DNA of 64,000 bases from positions 39,008,747 to 39,072,746 of the forward strand of contig NC_091941.1 of the NCBI RefSeq assembly GCF_041260155.1, written 5' to 3'. Position numbers and translations under genes: made by a program. Positions 50,518 to 62,500 of this stretch are shown here, piece after piece. The notes beneath the pieces are model-generated. The model ran no database searches. It had not been told where the DNA came from and saw nothing but the letters and a program-made list of their open reading frames with translations. Position 1 is the stretch's first letter, and every line of letters begins with the position of its first letter. The stretch is from Ptychodera flava. Lineage: Eukaryota > Hemichordata > Enteropneusta > Ptychoderidae.

Positions 50518-53500
50518 TTATTGAGGTGACGCTGGTTGTTTTAAGTGATCCCTCATGATCTCTTCTGATTCCTCATGTGTAGTCTGATGTATATCCATGA
50601 AAATCTTTATAAAAGCTTCTGCCAACATTACCTTCAAGACATAGTCCAGATACTGTAAGAGATGTTATAATGCACTTATACTAAAATGTGCTTGTCTGAA
50701 CAGTAACAAGTGCATTCAAAAACAGTGTATTGTTTGCCTGTTCTTGGTAAGATATGTTTGACCCTGAAACATGTCTATGACTTGGACTGAAGTAAAAACC
50801 CTGAGACACTTTATAAGCAGTTGTAAGAAAATTATAGGACAAAGTCGCCCATTTTTCATGAATTTTGTTTGATGCAAGATACTCATATTGTTTGACATGT
50901 TGAAAGATACTGAATAAATGGGTGATCATGAACATATTCGACCCCGGTTTTAGACAAATTAAATGAAACCATCGCGGAAATAAATTAATGGTCATGACCA
51001 TTAATTCGTTTTTGCGATGTTTCATGTATCTTGTCTAAAACAGGGGTTGAATATATGCATGGTCACCCATTCATTATCTTTCAACATGTCAAACAAAATA
51101 AGTAGTATCTCATATCAAACAAAATTCATGAAAAATGGGCGACTTTGTCCCTTTAAGTCACTATCAATGACTTGACTTTTGTCAATATTAATGACCCTTG
51201 GCATTGTCAAGTATTTGGCTTTTGTCAAAATTGATGGTCCTTGGCAAACTGTAACCCATGGGAGGAGAGGATTAAAATACACTTGTAAATTTGTTTTTTT
51301 AGTACCTGTATTGTTGAGATCAGGCATGTCTTACATGACCTAAGCTATAACACACAATGAATTGACAAGATGACAGGTAAGTTTCAAGCAAGAGCTATCA
51401 TGAAACTGTGTGACGTGTATGTGTAGGTATAGGGAGTTGTTCTTGAAAAGCATAGTCAATTTGTCCAAAAAAGTGATCTTTGGTTGAAATTAACCTAAGG
51501 TTTTTCAAATTTTAAGATTGTTTGAGAAAAGAACATGTATGGAGTAAATATGTGCACAGATTATTGACTGTTGAGATAAAGACTTACTTTATTATGTTTG
51601 GAACAAAACATGTCTGTTAATGCCTGTATAACAGCTTCCTGTTGTTCTTCAGAGAAAATAGTCATATACACCCTGTATGTCAGGTTGACTGCAAAGATGA
51701 AAATAGTCATATACACCCTGTATGTCAGGTTGACTGCAAAGATGAAAATAGTCATATACACCCTGTATGTCAGGTTGACTGCAAAGATGAAAATAGTCAT
51801 ATACACCCTGTATGTCAGGTTGACTGCAAAGATGAAAATAGTCATATACACCCTGTATGTCAGGTTGACTGCAATGATGAAAATAGTCATATACACCCTG
51901 TATGTCAGGTTGACTGCAATGATGAAAATAGTCATATACACCCTGTATGTCAGGTTGACTGCAATGATGAAAATAGTCATATACACCCTGTATGTCAGGT
52001 TGACTGCAAAGATGAAAATAGTCATATACACCCTGTATGTCAGGTTGACTGCAAAGATGAAAATAGTCATATACACCCTGTATGTCAGGTTGACTGCAAA
52101 GATGAAAGTATGTTACATCTTCATTAGATGTGATTGAATGATCATATGGTAACCTGTTTTTCTTCATTTTGTAGCAAATCATCAACAGTCATCAAATGGA
52201 AAGATATGTATCAATGTTTTTCAAGTTTCACCAGCTATAAACACAATAAGCTTGTTTTTTAATCTGTGGTTGATTGTGACAAAAACTGAACATGAAATGG
52301 TTAATGAGAGTGTGCTCTATTTGTTTCTTATCTTCAGTGGTAAAGCCAAAACAGAAATATTGTCAAGATCTTATCAAAATTGGAAAAAAAACATTGGGAA
52401 TCATCTGTCATGTCAATGTATTTAACTCTTCTGCTAATTGAATGATATTATTTACTCCAAATTTATAAATTTGTAGACATTCCTTCTTGCGAATGTTCAA
52501 AACTGTCATGTCTTTAAATGGCATCTGATAGTCTTATGAAGTATTTTCACAGTTATAGATTACATGTACTTCCCCTTGAACCCATTGAATTCTGGGCTTT
52601 TCAGATTTGTCATGTTTTGAGGGTATTTTTTATAGGACACATCAGTACTGTAGATGTGTTCATCAATTTGATATACCGTAAGTTCATTATTTTCAGTCCA
52701 GTGTTTTTTTCTCTTACCTCTACGATTACCACCTTTTTTGTAGTCTTCATGTCTCCAACTGTGAGTCTGTCAATGAAATGGAAACTGTGACATCATAATA
52801 TACTTGAATTGATCAATGTTCAACTGTGTGTAATGCATTTATAGTTTGCATCTAATTTTCTGTCAATGACATCGCTAAAAATGAGAAATTTCACAACTAA
52901 TAATAGTGTTGTACTTTCAAAAAATCTATGAGGCACACTACAATGGATAAGTTATGAAAAATCATCATTACCTTTCCTTGAAAAATGTCTCTGAAATATT
53001 CTTCATTCTTCCTAATTAAGAATTTGATTTCTTCTTCATTGAGATCTTTGATGTCTCTGATCAAAGAGCAAAAACATATAGTGCATCAGCTTTGATCCCC
53101 TACTCTTATCTGACTTTTCGTCCAATAAAAGTTGAATTATATCCTACTTTAGTTGTTTCGGCCCATTTATTACAGTGTCTTGATCAACAGTTGCATGATT
53201 GACAACAATCATAAACATATTGTACCATTACAAGGAAATTAGCATACATCCCAATCTGGAAGATGACTTTCACCACACACTCGTAATTATACTTCCACAA
53301 ACGTTTTAATGTATGTAATCTTTATGGATGTCATCAAAGAGATGATTTGTACGGCAACTTATTAAGATCATAAATAAATTATGAATCATATTCCATACAG
53401 ATATCATAACAACTTAAACGTTCCAAGTCTTACTTTTACATTTTTCAAGCAAAAATAAAATTCTTTTGCATGTTAATAGAAGTCAAACAAAGCGTATGGT

Positions 53501-56500
53501 ATAATTATGGCAAAACAGACTGACTTACCGGATCCCCTGAATATTCTGTACCATTTGTTGCACATACATCTCATAGCTTGCTTTTCTTGCAGTGGATTTA
53601 CTTGTAACAATTGTACAACTGTCGTCCAAATCCTCAAAATCTTCAGACTCTATCAACTGAATGTCATCTGCTTGATCAACACAGCGGCTTTCAAAACACG
53701 ACGGAGGGCTTTGACCTACTGACTGCTGTGAACTACTTGTCAGTCTTTCAGCCTCTGAAACATCCCTAGCTTTCGTTCTTGGATCACCAATATGTAATAC
53801 TTTGTTACTTCCAACTTTGATTAACTTTGCTTGTCTTGTGACAGCACATGTTGACCCTTTTCTTTTTCTGCTTGTTTTTCCATCATTTTTACTACTTGTA
53901 TCCACTTGTGTTTCCATGGATTTTGTTACTTGACTCTCCTGGGATATGTTTTGGAAGGAATATACGGAGCACACTGGTTCTGGTGAACATTGTGACTTAG
54001 AATTCTCATTCTCATCTTTATCAGAATCACTACTCATAAAGGACAACAATTGTTTGTAGCTTTCTCTCTTTTGAATAGATTTCATTTCTTCATCCAAGAC
54101 GGGTCTGTCCAGTTGCTGCTGACTTTGTAACGCACTGAATTTGTCATGTGTCAGTTGTATGGATGAGTGTGATGTCCCAAACTCTTTCAATTCAAGTCCA
54201 TGTGTTCTGCGCCCACAAATCACGCCACTCACTGACTGAAATGTACACTGAGCAGTGTCTTCAGCAGCTGGATTACCACATGTGTTTCTGAAGCTTGCAC
54301 CAGGTTTTTTGTCAGTATTATCGATGGCATCGTCTGAAAACTGATTGAAAATAAACTTCTCCCTAAGTAGAAAGACACGCTTGACATCAAAAGAATCATC
54401 AGTGTTATCATATCCTTCCAAAACTTTGGTTTTTTGCAATCTTGACGACGCAAATTTGCAATCACTTTGGTTGCTGTGACAACTTGTCCTCAATATCTCT
54501 TCTGAACCATCAGTCTTTTCCTCACTTGAACTGTCAGCAGCTCTGTTGACATTGTTGATGGTCAAAACATCATCATGAGCACACTCTTTACCAAACCTTT
54601 TTTGCTTCTGCTGTTTCCTTGACAACTTGTTTATTTTAACAGCTGCATTCGCCGATGTTTGCTCATTCATCCAACCAAAGTCTGTGACACTGTGATGAGA
54701 AACAGACTCGTTTTCATCATTTTGTAAATTCTTTATGTCTTTTTTGTCCTCAGATGTTTTAGATGAGGACATGAGTGGGTAGTTTCCTTTATGATATTTG
54801 TAGTTTTTGCCACAAACATCTGTCTGTCTATCATCCCTTGCCAATGTATCTGCTGATAAACTAACCCTCTCGTCTTCAGCTGTCACTGAATTTTCTTCCG
54901 ATGAGCTGACTCCTGAGTCACTCTTGGTCTTGTCCTCAATGTTGCTCTCACTTTCTTTGAGGAATCCACCATCAAAACTTCTTAATGACAATATTGTTGA
55001 TTGTGGTGTTTCTTGGTGTCGTTTTACTCTGTGAGTGAAACACATCAAACGAATGAGGTACATTGTGCTGTAACCACTTACCATACCTGGCTATATAATT
55101 TAGTATTTTCATTTAATTTTTGAAAACCCACTGGTTTGACTTCTTGAATCACTTCAAAAATTCCACTGAAAGATGTCAGAAACTTTAAATTTTACATTTT
55201 CTTTCAATATTAATTGAATTACAATCTTACTTTCCTGTTAAAATGAAAATCTACAATGTGATACAAGATAGGTAGTCCATATACCGGTACTAATTACTTA
55301 CATGTTTTTCAACTTCGATTGCTTCCTCTTTGCAGACTTGATACGTACATTAGAGTTTGCTATCCCTGAAGCTGTAGTTTTGTTGAAGTAATCACTCCTA
55401 TCACTGTTTGCTTCTAGGTTGGTGACACTGCTGATGTGTTGAGAACCGGCACTGTTGAGTTGATACACATTCACTACCACTTTATGTGCCAGGATGTGAA
55501 AATTCGTGTATGAGATATCTTTGATAAAAGAAATACCATTATGAACAACTTAACAATATGGACAACACATTCATAAAATGACGCCAGATATGAACTGAAA
55601 ATGCTCACGTGTTTCATTATATATTGTGGTTATGTGTAAATTTTAACCATGGCCACATGTTTGCAACTTCATTGAAAGTATTATGATCAACGTAATGAAC
55701 AATAATCACCGCCGATTAGGTAATGAAGTATACAAATATGTAATTAGCTGAAATAAAAATATTAAAGTTCTTTCACTGCTGTCATTGATCACCACTTTAT
55801 ATAGCAAGTGTAATTATCGTTGGCCAGTCCTTCAAGACATATATGCCGAGCTGTGAAAGCTCATTAGACAAGCAAATTATAAATTAGCTGACATGAAAAT
55901 GTGTAATGACTTTTGATATTGTTTTAACCTGGTCTAATCATCAATGTACATAGCATGTTTTGCCAACTTTGATCAAGTAAATCCCACTATATATCCCTAA
56001 TAAGCAAAGTTCATTAAATATGTAAATTAGGAATTGACTTGAGTAAAAATGCTTAATGATTTTCAATAATGTTGTATCATGGTATCTGCATTATTTAGAA
56101 AGTTTTGTCAACTTTGGTCCAGTTGATTCAGATATATATCTCTAATTAGGAAAGTTCATTTAATATACAAATTAGGAATTTGCTGAAGAGAAAATGCTTA
56201 ATGACTTTCAATAATATTATATTATAGTGTCTTTAATGAACATAGCAAGTTTCATCAATTTTGATCAAGTCAATTAAGATAAATATCCCTAATTATGAAA
56301 ATTCATTTAATATGCAAATTAGGAATTGGCTGAAGTAAAAATGTTTAATGATTTTCAAAAATGTTCTATCATAGTAGCTTCAATACATGTGGCAAGTTTC
56401 ATCAACTTTGGTCCTGTCAATTTAAATATATATCTCTGGTTAGCAAAGTTCATTAAATATGTAAATTAGGAATTGGCTGCAGTTAAAACGCTTAATGACT

Positions 56501-59500
56501 TTCAATAATGTTAAATCATAGTATCTTTATTACATACCAAGTTTGGTCGATTTTGATCGAGTCAAATCACATATATATCCCTAATTAGGAAAGTTCATTA
56601 AATATGCAAATTAGCAACTCTCTCTCATGTCACCCCTTAATGGTTCCCACTGCTGATATATCTTGGTGTGATCAACATTTGTAACAAATCTCATCAAATC
56701 GTGTGTAGTCGTTTTTAATGAATATCCGTTTTTTATCACAACTGGAAGTTGTGATATAGAGGTGGTTTCAACCGGTGTTTGATGTCGTCCATTTCCGTAA
56801 ACGACAAAAAGTCAAAAACTGCTGAACAGACTGCTTTGATATTTGATACCGATACATAGACTGGTTCCAAGGTTCCAATTCCGAAAAATGGAGCCAAACG
56901 GAGCGCCGGTTAGATAGTTTTGGGAATTTCTAACCCCCTTTTTATCTAATTGATTTTAGGGGTCTTTCATATATGTAGTTTTGGAATGTATACCAATCCT
57001 GCATTGTGGACTGTTTTATGAGTTGTTGAACAGAAATTAGGTTTTGATGAATGTTAGAAATATGCAGGATGGCTGATTCGAAGTATAAGAGATTTCTATG
57101 GTCTTTTGGGCATCAAAAGCATTAAAAAAAACATATTTCATAGTTTAGATTCTCACTTTTGAGATGACCCTAGGCATTTGTTAAGTAACCATCCTTGAGT
57201 CAATATACAGACTTTGACATTCCAGAGATTAGTATCCACAACCTCACATGTTACAGTCTTTCACTACAATGGTATGGCCCAAACTCATTGTTATCAATGG
57301 AGAGTGTGGACCTGTCTACATTAAATTGGGGTGAACAGGTTAGACAATGACGTTACAACTTGTGGGTTAGTTATCAAGGTAGCACCAGCATAGAGTCCTG
57401 AGCATCTGTCCATGTGTTCTCACAGCAAATTACAGGGAAAAAAATTATTTGAGAAGTTTCTCTCCTTTAAATAGAAGTATATTACAATTTAAACCTGTCA
57501 TGGATAGATTGCTCTCAAATGATCTGAAACACAGTTATTGCCCATTAGCAACAAATCTATAGCAAGATTTATGTAAAGTTCATGAACTTACACAAGGTAT
57601 TAGACAAAAGATGACCATGACTTTGCTACTTTTCAACATTTATTTCAATCAGATTTCCCCAGCTTAGTGTACAATTTTGTAATCTTAATTACTGTCAACT
57701 TAGCTTTACTAACTTATTCATACCTCATTATTCTTACACTACTGTTATACCTTATAACCACAAAATTTCAAGAGATGCATATATGATTGTCACTTAACAA
57801 ACAATTTACAAATATGTCTTCTGCTTTTTCTCCATATACATATACATGTCTCTTTTCTCATAAAAATGAGCTTAAAATCGCAATGTGAAAAATAGTCTTT
57901 CAGCTATATGTTGCTCATTGACTTCGTGGTCTGTCTAATTCACAGTGAGTGTGGTTGTTGATAAATGCCGATAATACTAGGCGGTCATTATGTCCAAGCG
58001 CCATTGGCGGTATTTTTGAACATAATGACCATAGGTCATTATCACATCTGGAAGTTGTGATATAGGGTTAGCTTCAACCGGTGGTGGACAGTGTCCATTT
58101 TCCATAAACGACAAAAAGTAAAAAACCGCTGAACAGACTGCATTGATATTTTGTAGAGATATTCAGACTAATTCCAAGGTTCCAATTCCGAAAAATGGAG
58201 CCAAACGGAGCAGTGGTTAGATAGTTTTGGGAAATTTCCAACCCCCCTTTAACTAATTGATTTTAGGGGTCTTTCGTATATGTAGTTTTGGAATGTACAC
58301 CAATCCTGCATTGTGGACTATTTAATGAGTTGTGGAACAGAAATGAGGTTTTGATGAATGTTACAAATATGCAGGATGGCTGATTCAAAGTATCAGAGAT
58401 TTTCATGCGCTTTTGGTAATAAAATTGATAAAAAACAACATATTTAATGTTTTAGATTTCTCACATTTGTTATGACCCTTAACATTACAGACTTGATGAC
58501 ATAACTAGCTGCTGGACTTGTTTACTGGCGCATTGATTTAAAGACAAAGATCGTTTTATTTTGTAATAAGGACGTGTGATTTCGTAAAACATAGTCTATT
58601 AGCCTGGAAATGTGATTTTTGCGAATATTGCTTACCCCACTGACAAACAGTGTGGTTTGAAAATGGCTGGAATTCGCTACTTCGGGACTTTGTTTTCTGT
58701 GTGCATTTACTGACAAACTCCAAACCCGCAGCACCTACCCATTCAGTATTTCATGTACAGGTGTACCCAGAGATAGAGTAGTTTCACAATGTACCAGTTG
58801 TGATCAAGTGCCATTGGCGCTATTTTTCTACTATCATTAATTATGCAAATGAGCAAAAAGTAAGCAAGCCACACCCACCAAAAACTAATCAGTTCTTGCC
58901 ATTCGCTAACTGAATCTATGTACCAGATTTGATTGTGATCTAATCAGCCGTTTTTGAGATATTGGACCAACAGACAGACAGACAGACACACAGACACACA
59001 GACGGACAGACAGACAGACATCGCTGCGACATATGCTCACGTGTGTAAACACGTGAGCAAAAAATGACGTCTGGTGTTTTCCAGCACACTCTGACATCAG
59101 TACAAGTTACGTGTACCATTTGAAGATGAGCTACATTTATGTACTTTGATAGCTTGACAATTAGATGATTCAAATCAAATATCTCCTTGTGGGCAGCAGA
59201 TGGTGGGATCAACAAAAAACCAACCTTTGTGTTGTTCAAGGGTGTTTATGTCAAACAAGTTTTCTGGCATCAAACAGGTATTGTTGAAATGTCGCTTTGC
59301 AAAGTGATACTTGACTTTGACCAATGTACCTGAATGTAGAGGAAAGAAGACATCTTTACTGGTATTGTGATGTGCCAGACAATATCTTAATAATTTTTCA
59401 TCTGAGGAGTTGCAATCCTTAACAAAAATAGAATTCAGCTGAAAGTAGGTCTAATTTTTGATGATCTTGCAAATCAAACGACCCTTAAAAGTTCTACCAT

Positions 59501-62500
59501 ATTTAATTTGACAAAGTCGCCTATTAAAGTGCCAATCAGTAATCTGAGTAAGGAAGAGTACTTTGAAAAATCAACGTTTCCAAACTTGAATTGAATTCTT
59601 ACCTCTGAGGAATCAATGTTGATGGTGACAGGAAAATCAGGAATACACCAGATGTATTTCAAAACCCATGGTACAAACCCTACACCATTCTGAATTCATA
59701 TTTAAATATTTATCACAGACTATCTTTCAGTCTACAGTAAATCTTAACTATTTCATACCTGTGGCTTCTTTGGGGGTTTCTGGAAGACAAACTTCTTTCT
59801 TCTGTCGTATATTTGTCTTTGGTGTTTTATTGATGAATTCTTGTACATATTGAGAGACGCTACCACGAAGTAAAGCCAGTGCTTCCTGTAGATTATTTTA
59901 AATCAATAACACATTTATTTAAGTCTATTTGGGTATACATTGCTGTAATTGTTGGAATTTCACAAATTCCGTTGATTGAAATAATCTGACTGATTCATCA
60001 CTATAATTCTAATATCAGCCTGTTTTCATCGAATTGTAAAACATTTTTTGTCAAGTTATAAGTGCTATTTGCAGGGTTGGATATATTTAAGTTTCATTGC
60101 ATAGTATGAATTTGGGGGTTTATCTAAACCTAAAGGTATAATTTTAAACACAATCTGTCTCTATGTCTTGTGGAGGATGTATTACAATGTATACTACAGC
60201 AGAATGCACCTGAAGTTGGGGTTGAGTATTTTGACCTAAAATTTCACAAGTTTTGCTGGTCTATAAACTGCAAAGGCTCATTTTAAAAAATATGTAAAAT
60301 CAAGTTTTCACTGAAAATACATTATTTTCAATGTGTTAACATTGAAAATGACAGCTATTCTTAGTTGAAAATATAGAGTTAGAGTAGTATGCACCTTGAA
60401 AGTGAAAGACTTAAATTTTTGCACAAACTTTCCTAAATGAAACTTTCAACCATTCTCTCACCAAATCAACAATAAAAAACAGGAGGTGTGTCTTACTGTG
60501 CAAAGTTTGGAACTAGTGAAAAAAATTACCGAACATTTTGCGATATTTGAAATTCAACATGGCCGCCATTCCTGTGTTAACTCTAAGGGGGAGAAATTAA
60601 GTTTAGGATTTTCGAAAAACTAATATAGTAAAGCTTTTCTTTCTTCAAGAGCTTCAAATGATCCCCAACAAGAGGTAGATCAGAAAAGTTGTAGAAATTT
60701 GAAAGTCTGACTATTTGTCCCTGAGGCACGTTCTACCTTTCACTTCTCCAAAGTAAAACTTGGCACAGACTTCACATTTGTTAAATTTTTATTATTGAAA
60801 GGGAATTTTGTGTGGTTTCTTTGAGCATGCAATGAGCAATAGAGTTGTGCACTACTGTGCAGTATTTTTTATGTGGTTAAACTCTACTGACATGAACATA
60901 CTATACAGTTCAATAGATAGGCTACTTTCTAATATTAATATAATATTATAATTCTAATATGATAAATGCATTGCTTGTAAATAAATTGAATGCTGATCAT
61001 AATACCACAAAGATACTCTGAGTAGTGGACTTATATGTGTCACCATGTTGATACATTTTTAGAGCACAAACATCAAATAAAGCCAAAGTATTCTCATAAA
61101 CTATTAAGAACCAGTAATAAATTGGAGTGTCGGTAATATTCATGCAATAGGGGTCATCTTTGTGCCATGCTTTATAGCCTAGAATTCTATTCGTCCGCTT
61201 GCCTCCGTACCTCCGACCCACTACCGTCTAGTCTCGTGAGCAGTATTTCGAGCTGGAGTTGTAAAAACTGCTCATTGAATGTCAATGGTCGCCAACTGAG
61301 ACCCTGACGTCACTAGCGTCCCTTTCAAAGTCAATCACTGAAAATGACCCTCTCATGATTGGCCTATGACTTGGTTGGGCAGAGCTGCAGTGTCAACATA
61401 ATTAACATATTTGACGTCATATTAATTAGCTCTGCCCAACCAAGTCATAGGCCAATCATGAGAGGGTCATTTTCAGTGATTGACTTTGAAAGGGACGCTA
61501 GTGACGTCAGGGTCTCAGTTGGCGACCATTGACATTCAAATGAGCAGTTTTTACAACTCCAGCTCGAAATACTGCTCACGAGACTAGACGGTAGTGGGTC
61601 GGAGGTACGGAGGCAAGCGGACGAATAGGATTCTAGGCTACATGCTTTAGTACATCTCTCCACTCCCTTTAAAGCAGACTTTTCTGTAAATCCTACAGAC
61701 TTCATTCATACACTATCAGTAATCAAATTATATTTATCAAACAGATGGATCTACAGCAGCTGCATTTCCACAGTAATTAAATTGACAATTGACAAATAAA
61801 CTTCAATAGACCTTTAAGGGGATACTGAAGGATTCAAAGCGCGCGTTGGTTGCTATCACTAGTGACGTTCCAAATGCGCACTTTTGCACGTGCAAAATCT
61901 TACCGTTCCGTTGTTTTCTATGGATTTTCGACTCCTAGTATTTTGAAAATGCTCAAAATCTTTCAACTCTCTCAATTGTAAACCAATTTAGCTGACTTTT
62001 GGTAGGATTATTGAAGTCATTCATGAGAATATAGATAAGCATGCGTTTCTAAAAATTCCGGGCCGTTTGTGAGATATCGCCGTAAAACCCTTCAAAATTT
62101 CACAAAATGACACAGTAGATATTTTCCTGTTCAAAAATCGTTTGTACTTGAACAGATAACCTAATCCATGCTAGGGGCGCTAAACAGGTATCTCATGTGT
62201 TACATTCTGAAATTTTGGAAAATTTGGTGCAAATTTGTAGGAGCTGAAACGTTTTAAAATAGAGCTGTGAAAATTTGTATATGTGTGACGTCACTGACCA
62301 ATCGCACAACAAACCTGCATCTTTTGGAATCGTATGGTTCTGTAAATCCTTATTATGCAAAGAAAACCATGAAAACTTTGTATTTTGATTGATTTTGGTA
62401 AATACCGTTAGCAACCGTTGCTTAGCAATTTGAATCCTTCGGTATCGCCTTAACATACATGGGATGTTTATGAAGATGTTAGAGAGGAGAAATTAAAAAT

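Larger units (their letters stand above)
55519..59310. other. large intron filled with repeats
   Basis: Between exons 5 and 6 of the minus-strand gene. Most of it is two degenerate repeat families (55740-56620; 56734-57175 and 58039-58487) and a GACA-type tract. Further small exons cannot be ruled out. Confidence 0.5.

Noticed and set aside
51561-52185. Four overlapping repeat frames in the 45-bp array as a repeat protein
   Set aside because: The unit is a multiple of three and open in several frames on both strands; only the 51588-51638 part fits the exon chain of the minus-strand gene.
55087-55165. Constitutive exon of the minus-strand gene
   Set aside because: Its 79 nt would shift the frame into the next exon; skipping it gives perfect phase. 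Kept only as a cassette candidate.
58436-59239. Minus-strand frames near the GACA tract
   Set aside because: Cysteine/serine/valine-rich translation of simple repeat and dispersed-repeat sequence; not in phase with the neighbouring exons.
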